A stretch of DNA of 64,000 nucleotides from Saprospiraceae bacterium (GCA_016714025.1 JADJOB010000002.1:1706001-1770000), one strand, 5' to 3'. Counted from the stretch's first letter, positions 1 through 9,490 are shown. A program made the numbers and translations. The notes: generated from the letters alone by a model not told the origin.

Positions 1-114
1 TACCAGTTCACGAAGTTCATTATTGATTAAGAGTTTTGCATCTATCCTTTCTTGTGAAATACCGAAATGATAGATAAGAAACAAACATATCAGCGCAATG
101 TATTTAATTTTCAT
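1..114 (-). CDS. Secreted protein of unknown function, N-terminal fragment (runs off window)
   Basis: An open frame reads leftward from an ATG at 112-114 to the window edge without a stop, giving 38 residues. It opens MKIKYIALICLFLIYHF and reaches GISQE, a typical short Bacteroidota signal peptide with a lysine-rich start, a hydrophobic core and an S-Q cleavage region. The ATG lies 21 bases beyond the stop of the esterase gene to its right on the same strand, so it is probably the last or next gene of that operon. The mature part is too short to identify. Confidence 0.6.
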   Translation of the reverse strand, partial: MKIKYIALICLFLIYHFGISQERIDAKLLINNELRELV

Positions 115-135
115 GAGTACTAATTTCCAGTTTTG

Positions 136-1320
136 TTAATTGAAAATAATTTTATTTAAATAAATCTGTCGATCAGTTTGTAAGGTTAAAATGAACAATC
201 CAATACCTGCTTCAGATTTTTTTATTAGAAGTTCGGAGACGTTGTTGTGAATGCCACTGCATTGTATTTTTCCTGAAGCATCCTGGAGTTTCCACAAATA
301 ATTTCCATCATATTCAGGGATTGAAATTTGTATGATGTCTGAAGAAGGATTGGGAAATAAGCTGGCAGTTGGAATTAATTTTGAGTGTTCTGAATTTTTT
401 ACAACTACACTGGATTTAAAAAATTCCCAAAACAATTTAGCTGCTTCTAATCTAAAATTCATCCCATTTGGATAAACATGGAACATATCATTGACCAATG
501 TAAATCGATACAATTGTCCGGTATCTCCTGGATTACTTTCTTTAAAATCATAGCTGTGTGTAATGGCTGTTTCAAATTTTGTGAAATTTTGAGTTACACC
601 TTGACAATCAATCATCCGTTGAAGTGCTCTGTTAAAATAGACTAACACCGAGTCATCTCCGAATGGAATTTCGGTAAAGGGGGGTCTTATCGATTTGTCA
701 TCTCTTGTTCCCATCATAGCCCATACAGGAATGCGATGGATTGGTTTTGCAGAATCACCAGCTGGTAAAAAAGAACCGGATCCCGCGCAGGCAGCAAAAA
801 CATCTCCGGCATCAATAGCTAGTTTATGAATCATTCCACTTCCATTTGAAAAACCTGAAGCAAATATCATTGCAGGATTGACTGGAAAGGTGTCTGCAAT
901 TTTATTAGCCAACAGTTTTAAAAAATTGACATCACTGATGTAGTTCTGTGGTGGTCCCGAACATGGAAGATCCGTTACTTGTCCGTTTACCCATCTTAAA
1001 CCATGGGTTTCTACACTGTCATCCATATAACACCATCTCAATGAGTTAGGAAAAACCGTGATAAAATTTTCTTGTTCGCCTAATTCTTTCCAACCAGAAA
1101 TGTCATAAAAATATTCTCCATTCTGATTCGTGCCGTGCAACATAAAGACAATGGGATATCCACCAATCGGAGGAGGGCTGCTTGGTTTAACCACGATGCT
1201 TTCTCTGAGCCGGCCTTCAGAAATCAGGTTTATATCATAACGCGTTTGAGAGAATAAGCTTGCAAAGCAAGTCAAATAAACAACCCAACCGAGAATCAAT
1301 TTCATAAGATTTAGATTCAT
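136..1320 (-). CDS. Secreted esterase, polyhydroxybutyrate-depolymerase-like, with T9SS sorting domain
   Basis: This 394-residue protein is an alpha/beta hydrolase of the LpqC/PHB-depolymerase-like (feruloyl esterase) type. Visible features are a signal peptide (residues 1-25; Met6, at 1305, is an equally good start), an HGT oxyanion stretch near 62-64, the nucleophile elbow GFSNG at 156-160 with Ser158, and a late His in an FHVYPNG stretch. The last ~75 residues form a T9SS type A sorting domain starting LFPNPSSD. It should therefore be exported and attached to or released from the surface, cleaving an ester-linked polymer; the substrate cannot be read. It is a close paralogue of the gene immediately upstream and overlaps its stop codon by one base (TAATG), which implies translational coupling. 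Confidence 0.85.
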   Translation of the reverse strand: MNLNLMKLILGWVVYLTCFASLFSQTRYDINLISEGRLRESIVVKPSSPPPIGGYPIVFMLHGTNQNGEYFYDISGWKELGEQENFITVFPNSLRWCYMDDSVETHGLRWVNGQVTDLPCSGPPQNYISDVNFLKLLANKIADTFPVNPAMIFASGFSNGSGMIHKLAIDAGDVFAACAGSGSFLPAGDSAKPIHRIPVWAMMGTRDDKSIRPPFTEIPFGDDSVLVYFNRALQRMIDCQGVTQNFTKFETAITHSYDFKESNPGDTGQLYRFTLVNDMFHVYPNGMNFRLEAAKLFWEFFKSSVVVKNSEHSKLIPTASLFPNPSSDIIQISIPEYDGNYLWKLQDASGKIQCSGIHNNVSELLIKKSEAGIGLFILTLQTDRQIYLNKIIFN

Positions 1321-2495
1321 TAGTTAAAAATAACTTTTTGACTTAAAGTAGCATTGTCAAGATGTGCACGAAACAAGAATAAGCCAGTTCCCAATTCCGA
1401 TTTTTTAATTTGTACGGACTCACCGTTTGCTTGATTCCCTTTTAATCGTAGATTACCCTGCGTGTCATATAGATTCCAATGATAATTTCCATGAAATTCA
1501 GGAATAGAAATTGTTACGAGATCATTGGAAGGATTTGGATATGCATAGATACCAATTGATCCCTGATGTTGATGCTCAGTCGCAACAGCTACCGAACGTT
1601 TAAAAAACTCCCAGAAAATTAATGGAGCACTCACTGGGTAATTTGCACCATTTGGATATTCATGAGTCATTCCTTTTAACAAAGTGAAAATATATGGTTT
1701 GGAAATTTCACCGGCCAGACTTTTTGTAAACTGATAGGTATGTGCGCTATCCTTTTCATTTTTAATAAATGCTGTATCCAGTCCCTGGCAAACCAAAGCC
1801 CGGTTGAGAGAACTTTTTAAATAACCTAAGATCGAATCACCTCCAAATGGCAATTCAGTAAATGGAGGTACAATAAAACGGTCATCGAGTGTACCCACCA
1901 TTAACCAAATGGGAATTCTATGAATTGGACGAGCAGAATCTCCAACGGTCAAATTTGCACTGGTTCCTGCAACTGCTGCAAATACATCTCCTGCATCTAT
2001 AGCCAGTTTGTGTATCATCGAACAACCATTCGAAAAACCAGAACAGAAAATCATAGATTCATTTACAGGAAAAGTATCTGAAATTCGTTTGGCCAGTAAT
2101 TTTAAAAATTTTACATCATCAACATAGTCTTGTGGTGGTCCTGCACAGGGGTAATCGGTTACATTCCCATTTACCCAGCGGGTGTTGTGTTTTTCTATGC
2201 CATCTTCTACGAAACACCAACTCAAAGAAGATGGAAATACCGTGATAAAATTTTCTTGTTCGCCAACTTCTTTCCATCCTGAAATATTGTAAAATTTTTC
2301 ACCATCTCCGCTGGTTCCATGTAACATAAAAACTACCGGATATCCGCCGGGTGGTGGCGTTGTACTGGGGACTACAATGATGCTTTCGCGCATCCTTCCA
2401 TCTACGGGAAATTGAACATCAAAGCGACGTTGACTGAATACCTGAAACAGGCATCCTAAAATAAATCCGATGGTAAAAATTCTTTTCATATGCAT
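1320..2495 (-). CDS. Secreted esterase, polyhydroxybutyrate-depolymerase-like, with T9SS sorting domain (paralogue)
   Basis: This 391-residue protein is a tandem duplicate of the preceding esterase with the same order of parts: signal peptide, alpha/beta hydrolase domain with HGT near 59-61 and GFSNG at 153-157 (Ser155), a late His in THEYPNG, and a C-terminal T9SS domain beginning YPNPSNDL. Met3 (2489) may be the true start because it begins a cleaner signal peptide (MKRIFTIGF). It is the first gene of a leftward operon. A -7 box, TAAATTTG on the minus strand, lies at 2509-2516 just before the start, and a palindrome lies where the -33 region would be. Confidence 0.85.
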   Translation of the reverse strand: MHMKRIFTIGFILGCLFQVFSQRRFDVQFPVDGRMRESIIVVPSTTPPPGGYPVVFMLHGTSGDGEKFYNISGWKEVGEQENFITVFPSSLSWCFVEDGIEKHNTRWVNGNVTDYPCAGPPQDYVDDVKFLKLLAKRISDTFPVNESMIFCSGFSNGCSMIHKLAIDAGDVFAAVAGTSANLTVGDSARPIHRIPIWLMVGTLDDRFIVPPFTELPFGGDSILGYLKSSLNRALVCQGLDTAFIKNEKDSAHTYQFTKSLAGEISKPYIFTLLKGMTHEYPNGANYPVSAPLIFWEFFKRSVAVATEHQHQGSIGIYAYPNPSNDLVTISIPEFHGNYHWNLYDTQGNLRLKGNQANGESVQIKKSELGTGLFLFRAHLDNATLSQKVIFN

Positions 2496-2508
2496 TTTTT
2501 TAATAGTA

Positions 2509-2516
2509 CAAATTTA
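2509..2516 (-). promoter_or_regulatory. Promoter -7 box for the esterase operon
   Basis: The minus strand reads TAAATTTG, a full match to the Bacteroidota -7 consensus TAnnTTTG, 14-20 bases before the candidate start codons of the esterase operon. No clear TTTG -33 element is found at 19 bases; instead a TCACCC/GGGTGA palindrome (2539-2554) occupies that position, which suggests a regulated promoter. Confidence 0.55.
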
Positions 2517-2538
2517 GACTTTTTTGGGAGCGATGCCT

Positions 2539-2591
2539 TCACCCCAAAGGGTGATTTCTTTTAGTTTTACCAATATCACCCTTAAGGGTTA
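2539..2591. promoter_or_regulatory. Pair of palindromic operator-like sites between divergent promoters
   Basis: Two related dyads are visible: TCACCC-CAAA-GGGTGA at 2539-2554 (perfect 6-bp arms) and TCACCC-TTAA-GGGTTA at 2576-2591 (one mismatch), with centres 37 bp apart. The first sits just upstream of the leftward -7 box (2509-2516) and the second ends one base before the rightward -33 (2593-2596). The symmetry suggests that one dimeric regulator controls both directions. A REP-like repeat remnant is an alternative. Confidence 0.45.
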
Positions 2592-2592
2592 T

Positions 2593-2623
2593 TGAAAACC
2601 TGCTGCCTCAAACTATCTTTGAT
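2593..2623 (+). promoter_or_regulatory. Promoter for the sensor kinase/response regulator operon
   Basis: ATTG at 2593-2596, a 19-base spacer and TATCTTTG at 2616-2623 match the Bacteroidota housekeeping promoter (TTTG-N19-TAnnTTTG) closely. Transcription should begin near 2630, giving a leader of only about 10-20 bases before the TTG (2642) or GTG (2651) start of the kinase gene. Confidence 0.65.
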
Positions 2624-2641
2624 TTCAGATTTTAAGCTATA

Positions 2642-4702
2642 TTGAAACAGGTGAAAGATATATTTCTGCTGATTTTTAGTTGTTGCTTTTTGTTTTTTAC
2701 AACAAGAGCTCAGAATCAATTGGCACCTTCAGGCCGTTTGCAATTAGAAACAATGGCTATAAAATTGATTGACGGCGACCCAGAAAATGCAAATTCAGTA
2801 TTGAGTAAATGGATTCACTATTATCAAGAGCAAAAAGATTCCAAACTTGAAAATTTATGCAATGTATACCTGGCAAAGACATTTATTGAAATGGACAAGT
2901 CAGAAGATGCTGTGGTGATTCTAAATAAACTGATTCCAAATTCTGAACCATACACCGAAGCCCTGGCTTTGAAAACCCTGGCATCTGTTGATTTTAAAAA
3001 CGGTCGTTTTTTTGCATCCACAGTAAAGATTCGCTCTGCAATGGATCTTGCAAAGGTCAATCAGGAGGAAAACCTGATGGCGTCTTTGCAGGAAGACTTA
3101 GCGCAAGTATTTGATAAAATTTCCAAGCCGGATAAAGCCATTCAATTTTACAGGCGATCGCTGCAATTATTTACAAAATTAAATAACAAATCGGCCATGC
3201 AAAAAAATGCACTGGCATTGGGCCGTATTTATTTGTCTTTGGAGAAATTGGATTCTGCATATTATTTTATCAATCAAAGTTTGGTTTTATCAACGCAGGA
3301 AAAACTAACAAATGCGTTGTATGAATCTAAAATAGAACTGGCTAATTTATATTATAATAAAAAGGATTATGCTAGTATGAAGGAAATCATTCAGGCAATC
3401 GATACGGCATCCGATAAACCAAAACAAGATTTTTTTAATGTTCGATTATTTGTACTTAAGGGAAATTATGCAATGGCCCTTCATTCAGAGTCAGCAGCGC
3501 TGGAAGCATTTAACAAAGCGGAATCGCTTTCCCACCAGGGGTTTACTCCGTTCATTGATTATTACATTAAATCCAATTTGGCAGAAGCCTATTATCGCAA
3601 TGGAAATTTGTCGAAAGCATATGAATTGGTTAAATATTTAAATCATAACAGCAACAGCTATTCGAGTAAGGAAAATCAGAAATTGGCAGAAAGCATTGCA
3701 AAAAATTCGGAGTTAACAATCAGGGACAAAGAAATAGACTATTTGAAAATTCAAAATCAGTTGAATGAAGAGCGACTGAAGCGGGAATTGATGTTGAAAG
3801 AAGGCCTTCGAAGAGAAAATGCATTGAAGGACATTTCTTTGGCGCAGGAACAAAGATTAAATGAAGCATCTATTCGGGAAAAAGCATTGCAAGCACAACA
3901 ATTGGAAAAAGAAAAAGCATTGAGCTTGTCTTTAATTCGGGAAAACGATATGCGGAATGCAACGCTGGCAGATGAACGCAATTTTCAAACGTTTTTGTGG
4001 ACTGGTATTATTCTATTAATGGCATTGGCTTTATTGGTTTTTTATTTATTTAGAAAACAACAAGAGAAAAATTCTATTATTCTCAAACAAACCAAAGACC
4101 TGGAGTTTGTCAATAAGGAAGTGCACCATCGGGTCAAAAATAATTTGCAGGTGATCTCGAGTTTACTGGATTTGCAATCAAAATATACTCAGGATGTACG
4201 CTATGAAAGTCTGTTGAATGAAAGCAAGCACCGGGTACAATCCATGGCATTTATACATCAGAATCTCTATGAATCAGCCGGAATGAATATGGTGGATATG
4301 CCCAACTACATTCAAAATCTGGTAGATCATCTGTGGACGGCCTATCAAAGAGAGGGCGAGCAGGTCGAGATCGAAGTAAATGTCAAACCCATGCAACTCC
4401 ATATGGATCTGGTGGTCTCCATTGGGATGATCATCAATGAGTTGGTGACCAATTCATTGAAATATGCTTTTAGTGAACGGACAAATGGAAAAATTCGTGT
4501 TACGCTTTCTGAAACCTTGAATTTGTTTCAACTGGAGGTGTCAGATAATGGAATTGGTATTCCGGAGTCCATAGACGTGGCCGGTGCAAACAGTTTTGGT
4601 TACAAGATGGTCCGTGCTTTTGTTCAAAAACTAAAAGGAACAATGCAAATTGTTCGTGATCAGGGTACAACTATCCAAATTCAATTTACCAAAAGATCCT
4701 AA
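2642..4702 (+). CDS. TPR-containing sensor histidine kinase (HisKA_2 type)
   Basis: This 686-residue membrane kinase begins with a signal-like hydrophobic stretch, followed by helical TPR-type repeats (about 35-350), a charged coiled coil (about 355-445), one membrane segment (about 447-468), a HisKA_2 dimerisation domain with HHRVKNNLQVISSLL (phosphoacceptor His495 or 496), and a HATPase domain with N-box INELVTNSLKYAF and G-box DNGIGIP. There is no ATG near the start: translation begins at TTG 2642 or GTG 2651, and the GTG gives a neater start (MKDIFLLIF). Its stop overlaps the start of the response regulator (TAATG), so the two are partners. The signal is probably sensed by the TPR region outside the cytoplasm. 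Confidence 0.88.
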   Translation: MKQVKDIFLLIFSCCFLFFTTRAQNQLAPSGRLQLETMAIKLIDGDPENANSVLSKWIHYYQEQKDSKLENLCNVYLAKTFIEMDKSEDAVVILNKLIPNSEPYTEALALKTLASVDFKNGRFFASTVKIRSAMDLAKVNQEENLMASLQEDLAQVFDKISKPDKAIQFYRRSLQLFTKLNNKSAMQKNALALGRIYLSLEKLDSAYYFINQSLVLSTQEKLTNALYESKIELANLYYNKKDYASMKEIIQAIDTASDKPKQDFFNVRLFVLKGNYAMALHSESAALEAFNKAESLSHQGFTPFIDYYIKSNLAEAYYRNGNLSKAYELVKYLNHNSNSYSSKENQKLAESIAKNSELTIRDKEIDYLKIQNQLNEERLKRELMLKEGLRRENALKDISLAQEQRLNEASIREKALQAQQLEKEKALSLSLIRENDMRNATLADERNFQTFLWTGIILLMALALLVFYLFRKQQEKNSIILKQTKDLEFVNKEVHHRVKNNLQVISSLLDLQSKYTQDVRYESLLNESKHRVQSMAFIHQNLYESAGMNMVDMPNYIQNLVDHLWTAYQREGEQVEIEVNVKPMQLHMDLVVSIGMIINELVTNSLKYAFSERTNGKIRVTLSETLNLFQLEVSDNGIGIPESIDVAGANSFGYKMVRAFVQKLKGTMQIVRDQGTTIQIQFTKRS

Positions 4703-5340
4703 TGGAAGCTATCAATTATAAAGTACGTGTTTTGATCGTTGAAGATGAACCTTTGATTGCGGAAAACATAGCCATGTATTTAAACAATCATGATTATGAA
4801 GTGGCTGGTATTGCTTATGATTACGAAGAAGCCATTTTAAAACTGGAACAGGAAAAACCGGACATCGTACTGTTGGATATCAATTTGGAAGGGGAGCTCG
4901 ATGGCATTGATGTGGGAAAATTTATACATGAAAAAATGGGCATCCCCTTTGTTTTTTTAAGTTCCTATTCTGATAAAAGCACATTGGAACGCGCCAAACA
5001 CATACAGCCTTCAGGGTATTTGGTCAAACCTTTTCACGAAAAGTCATTGATGGCTACCCTTGAAATTTCGTTATCAAATTTTGCAAGCAGCAACCATGTT
5101 CAAATTACTGAACTCAATCTGGAAAAAATAAATTCACAGCTGTTGAGTCCATTGTCTCAAAGAGAATTTGAAGTATTGTTTTTAATCTATGCTGGTAAAA
5201 CCAATCAACAAATAAGCCAGGATTTGTTTATTTCGATCAATACGTTAAAAAGGCATATCAACAATGCCTACATGCGATTGCAAGTAACAACGCGTACAAC
5301 CGCCATCAAGAAATTGCGAGAATTGATGAAAAGAAATTAA
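4702..5340 (+). CDS. Response regulator, receiver plus LuxR-type DNA-binding domain
   Basis: The 212-residue protein has a receiver domain (about 8-125) with the acidic pocket E14/D15, phosphoacceptor Asp59 (IVLLDIN) and Lys109 (YLVKPF), then a LuxR/NarL-type helix-turn-helix (about 150-210; LSQREFEVL, ISINTLKRHINNAY). It should be phosphorylated by the kinase whose gene it overlaps by one base and then bind DNA. The paired palindromes upstream of the operon and the divergent esterase genes are plausible targets, though this is inference from position only. Confidence 0.9.
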   Translation: MEAINYKVRVLIVEDEPLIAENIAMYLNNHDYEVAGIAYDYEEAILKLEQEKPDIVLLDINLEGELDGIDVGKFIHEKMGIPFVFLSSYSDKSTLERAKHIQPSGYLVKPFHEKSLMATLEISLSNFASSNHVQITELNLEKINSQLLSPLSQREFEVLFLIYAGKTNQQISQDLFISINTLKRHINNAYMRLQVTTRTTAIKKLRELMKRN

Positions 5341-5646
5341 TTCGAAATAGCGGGTTATATTTTATTATTTTGTTTGGAGCGTTGCTGGTCTTGGTATGCT
5401 ACTTGCTAAAATTTCATAATGAAATGAGCAGTATTGAATAGGGAAGCCATTGGTTTTTGCAATACGAAACTGGTAGATTAGAGTTAGAATAAATCGCCTT
5501 ATCAGCTTGTCAGGCTCTTGTGATTGAATTCCAGATTGTAGAATTACTCTTGCTATTGTTTTAGCATAGCTTTAGTACAAGATATTCATTTACAGACGAT
5601 TAGTATTTAATTTCGTTTTTAGTTCGTCAAATTGCCAGAAATAGCG
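5341..5646. other. Intergenic stretch before the tRNA gene, no gene seen
   Basis: About 300 bases of AT-rich sequence lie between the response regulator and the tRNA promoter. No convincing reading frame, hairpin or repeat was seen apart from the tRNA -7 box at its right-hand end. Confidence 0.5.
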
Positions 5647-5654
5647 TATCTTTG
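5647..5654 (+). promoter_or_regulatory. Promoter -7 box for initiator tRNA
   Basis: TATCTTTG is a full match to the Bacteroidota -7 consensus and ends 11 bases before the tRNA 5' end. The -33 position at 19 bases upstream reads TTCG, which is weak. Confidence 0.6.
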
Positions 5655-5665
5655 CACCCTCATAT

Positions 5666-5738
<73 letters not shown>

Positions 5739-5744
5739 CAAAAG

Positions 5745-5773
5745 AAAAAGCCTGTCGGAAGACGGGCTTTTTT
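5745..5773 (+). terminator. Rho-independent terminator of the tRNA gene
   Basis: The stem AAAGCCTGTC pairs with GACGGGCTTT around a GGAA tetraloop, followed by a run of T. It lies 7 bases after the tRNA and should end its transcript. Confidence 0.85.
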
Positions 5774-6757
5774 CATTTAAGGAAAATTATTCGAGTGCTG
5801 ACAAAGCTTTGCTTGTCGGCTTACAGTCTACATCTCAAAACAAAAGTCTGTTAAGATAGTATGCTTTAATTTTTGAAAAAATATATAAAACCAAATTAGT
5901 ATCAATCAATCCAGAATGTTAGCAAAAACAGGTTCCATATCTAATGTTTAAGATTTAAAAATATTTTAGCTGTATTACAAGGGATTTTATTATTAATATA
6001 AGGTTCAAATGGCATACAATTTAAAGTGAATATTTCTTAAATCAATAAATTTAAAATTGTTATTTATTGAAATTTGATTTTTTGTCAGTTCAATTTATAA
6101 GTACAATTATTTCAAGTAGCATTTGATTTGCAGGTAATTGATTTAATATTTTATTTATCCAAAAGCTATAAAATTATCTAATTAAACGGCATAACTAAAT
6201 ATTTTCTTGAATTTAATTCAAATCAAAAGACAAAGATTGGTATTGCAAAACTAATTTCAGGAAAGATAGTATCGTGTTAGTTGTATTTTACTTGAAAATA
6301 AAAAGTGGTTCGGATTGTAATAATTTGGTGTAGAAAATAGGAATTAGAGTATCAATTCAAAATGGTCTCAGGAACTACCTTGCAATTATTTTAAATTGGA
6401 AATTCATTGTTAAATGGTTGAATTTTAACTTTTCCAAAATGGTTTAATTAAAATGGATTTGCATGGCTTAAAAAATAAATTATACTGTTAACTGATTCCT
6501 GACCACTTATTATTGATTGCTGTTTTGGGGATTGTTCCCTCATATTTTGTAAGGTATAAGGACCTGAGACTTATGGCGATTGATTTAGTTCTGGAAAGGC
6601 AACTATAGTTTAACCAGCTTACAATTGCGTTAAATCAATTCTATAACCTCCCTTCATTTAAAAAGCAAATGCAACAAAAGGAGAATGCATCTTCCTTATA
6701 TTTGATATTTTGTTTTATTAGGATTTGAAGTGTTTATTGAAATAATTATTTTGGAAA
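5774..6757. other. Gene-poor AT-rich stretch
   Basis: About 1 kb of very AT-rich sequence without a credible reading frame on either strand. No repeat, transposase remnant or RNA gene was recognised. Its right-hand end carries the promoter of the small lipoprotein gene. Confidence 0.5.
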
Positions 6758-6788
6758 TTTGAAATTTTCTTAAAAATTTCTATCTTTA
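6758..6788 (+). promoter_or_regulatory. Promoter for small lipoprotein
   Basis: TTTG at 6758-6761, a spacer of exactly 19 bases and TATCTTTA at 6781-6788 fit the Bacteroidota promoter with one mismatch in the -7 box. The ATG of the lipoprotein lies 25 bases downstream. Confidence 0.65.
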
Positions 6789-6813
6789 TATCGTTTAACT
6801 AAATTATTTATTT

Positions 6814-7143
6814 ATGAAAACTCAGTTAATTTCTTTTTTATTTCTTTTTTCTTTGGCTTTAGTTTCAATTTCATGTGGAGATGATAATGAGCCAAATAAA
6901 CCTTGTTCTACGGCCTATGCTGATGAACTTCAAAATGAATTAAGTGCTTTAACTGCAGCGGCCCAAGCTTACAGTACGAATCCTACTCCTGCTAACTGCC
7001 AAGCTTATAAAAATGCTGCGCAGGCTTATGTCAATGCTTTGGAGCCATATGGAAATTGTTCTGAACTTACAGGTCAATTGAGAACAGATTGGGAAGCATC
7101 CTTAAATGCTGCGAAAGCATCTGTTGCAGCGATTCAATGTTAA
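6814..7143 (+). CDS. Small lipoprotein of unknown function
   Basis: This 109-residue protein has a lipoprotein signal ending SISC with Cys21 as the lipidated residue, followed by GDDNE. In Bacteroidota an acidic stretch after the Cys often marks export to the cell surface. The mature part is Ala-rich and probably helical, with four further Cys residues (three mid-chain and one at the C-terminus) that could form two disulfides. No family was recognised. It stands alone in gene-poor DNA, but it has its own good promoter, a normal signal sequence and clean coding character, so I take it as real. Confidence 0.75.
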   Translation: MKTQLISFLFLFSLALVSISCGDDNEPNKPCSTAYADELQNELSALTAAAQAYSTNPTPANCQAYKNAAQAYVNALEPYGNCSELTGQLRTDWEASLNAAKASVAAIQC

Positions 7144-8272
7144 GCTTATAAATTGTAATTCTGGACACAATTAAGTAGGGCGTCTTATTAAATTGTTCTG
7201 TTTAGTCAGTAATGACATCGATTTTTCAACCAGACACTTAATTCAGGATATTTCTTGCTAGGATACTAGTTGGAAACTTCAATCAAAGTAGTCAAAACCT
7301 AGAGGATATCTTCAAAATGCTTAACTAGAGTAAGCATCCGCAAATTGTCAGTCAGTTGACCATGTTTGGTGAACCAAGGCCTAAGAAAATATATTTGGAT
7401 TAACATTTGGGGCCAATTGTCTGGGGAAGATTCTCAATGTCTAAAATCCATGGATTCTTCCTTGCACAGAGGGAGAAGTTGACGTTGATTTTAAATATTT
7501 TTGAAGGTAGGGCTGAGGTCGAAAATGAGACACACATTTGATTATGATTTTCCACATCCCGGGCAAGGAGCAAATATATCCGGGAGAGGGAATGATGTAC
7601 CCAATATTTGCTAACAAACGTTTGTGTAATTCTTCGAGGCCGATCATTTTTTCAAGTCAGGCTTTCAAATCTTGATTGAAAAAAAGGCACATTAAATTCT
7701 TCCATTTCTGTAAAATCAAGAATGTCTTGTTTTTCATAAGAATTTGTATCGCTTCTAATTCCAATTTGGTGCTCATTGAATCTTAGCTCCAAGTCGCTGA
7801 AAAATAAAAATATTCAAGGAAATAGGATCATTATTTGGATTATTGACCATCCTCTTGAATTAATTTTTTTTTTGGAATCTGGCAGATGACAAGTTATTGG
7901 AGTCGAAGGATATTAAACAATTCTAACTTAAATAGTTTAAAGCCTTTTTTTGATTAGTATTTTGAATCGATAGCGATGGAATTTCCTTTTCTTTCAGTAA
8001 ATTTGGAGTTTATTTTTTAACTTGAACTGAATCCTAAGTGTTACATAGACATCAGGGAAAAATTACCAAGCTTATAAGTATCGAATATGAATCTTGGGAA
8101 AGGGAATAGTAGTCTAAAATTTGTTGCACTTTTTAAAGTAAATTATCAATCATTTAGTGGCATGAAGATGCTTTTAATGTTGTCCGTTTGCCAAGGTTTG
8201 TAACAACAAAATCCTCAGGACTGATTTGAATTTGTAAATACTAAATCAATTTTATTTTAATACAGACGCAAA
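7144..8272. other. Gene-poor stretch, possibly decayed sequence
   Basis: About 1.1 kb lies between the lipoprotein and the DUF1295 gene. Only short, unconvincing frames occur. The part around 7430-7650 is less AT-rich than its surroundings and has a 68-codon leftward frame, which could be a decayed gene fragment, but nothing in it was recognised. Confidence 0.4.
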
Positions 8273-9196
8273 ATGAATATTCTTAAGACCAGCTTTTTGC
8301 TAATACTTACACTGATTCTTGTACCCGTTTTCAGTTACTTCAAAGGCAGTACCCTTGGACCTTTGGAATGGAAGTTATTGACTAATCTATCTTATATCGT
8401 TTTGTTTGCAATTGCCTATTGTTTTATAGTCTCTGAACTTACAAAAAACAACAGCCAGGTTGACAAACTCTGGAGTTTATTGCCGATCCTTTATGTTTGG
8501 ATCGTTACCTATGCTTCTGAATTCAATATTCGATTGGTTGTGATGGCCATCCTGGTAAGCATTTGGGGAATCCGTCTGAGTTTTAATTTTGCTTTGAAAG
8601 GTGCTTATCACTGGAAATTTTGGGCAGGTGAGGAAGACTATCGGTGGAAGGTATTGCGACAAAAACCTGAATTTCAAGCAAAATGGAAATGGACCTTGTT
8701 TAATTTATTTTTTATTTCTGCGTATCAGAATGTATTGATTTTATTATTCACGCTTCCTTCAATCATTGCATTTCAATTCAGGCATGTTCCATGGAGTGTT
8801 TTTGACACCCTCATTACTTGTGTTATACTTTTCTTTATTATTTATGAAACCATTGCCGATATCCAGCAATGGAATTTTCAAAGTAAAAAATGGGCATTGC
8901 TCAATGCAGGAGAATTGCTTCCGGAAGATTTGAAAAAAGGTTTCTTAGATCGCGGATTGTGGGCTTACAGTCGCCATCCAAATTATTTTGCAGAGCAAGC
9001 AATTTGGCTTAGCTTTTATTTATATAGTGTATCAGTCAGTGGACAATGGTTTAACTGGAGTATCGTTGGTGCTTTGTTACTCATCTTATTATTTCAGGGC
9101 AGTGCCAATTTTAGTGAGGAAATCAGTGTTGGAAAATATCCGGAGTATAAATCATACCAGAGCAGGGTTAGCAAATTTATACCTTTTTTAAAATAG
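8273..9196 (+). CDS. DUF1295 family integral membrane protein (steroid 5-alpha-reductase-like)
   Basis: The 307-residue protein is almost entirely hydrophobic, with about seven or eight membrane segments. Its C-terminal part carries the signature of the DUF1295/steroid reductase C-terminal superfamily: LWAYSRHPNYFAEQ near 235-250, and a terminal EEISVGKYPEYKSYQ stretch. Members are membrane enzymes thought to reduce or methylate lipid-like substrates using NADPH or SAM; the substrate here cannot be inferred. It is a single gene with gene-free DNA on both sides. Confidence 0.8.
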   Translation: MNILKTSFLLILTLILVPVFSYFKGSTLGPLEWKLLTNLSYIVLFAIAYCFIVSELTKNNSQVDKLWSLLPILYVWIVTYASEFNIRLVVMAILVSIWGIRLSFNFALKGAYHWKFWAGEEDYRWKVLRQKPEFQAKWKWTLFNLFFISAYQNVLILLFTLPSIIAFQFRHVPWSVFDTLITCVILFFIIYETIADIQQWNFQSKKWALLNAGELLPEDLKKGFLDRGLWAYSRHPNYFAEQAIWLSFYLYSVSVSGQWFNWSIVGALLLILLFQGSANFSEEISVGKYPEYKSYQSRVSKFIPFLK

Positions 9197-9490
9197 GGTA
9201 CTATCCGTGTATAAATTTTCTGGATAATGGAATGCACAGGATTTTAATGTTGGGGCTGAATATTTCAAGTATTAATTGCTTATATAAAACTGAAGAATCT
9301 TGATTTAACCATGATCCAGATTATGGGAGGAAAGTCTTTAGCTAAATGTTGAAATGCTGAATTTCTGAAATGTTACTAAAGTACAATTTACAACATCACA
9401 TCAAATAACACCAACCAACCCCATTCCTGTTTTTACCGTATTAGTTTTTAAACTAAGCCCTTTTCTTTAATGATTTTAAAATAGTTCACC

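Noticed and set aside
7441..7647. 68-codon leftward frame in gene-poor DNA
   Set aside because: No signal peptide, motif, promoter or neighbour supports it. It might be a decayed fragment, but it matches nothing I recognise.
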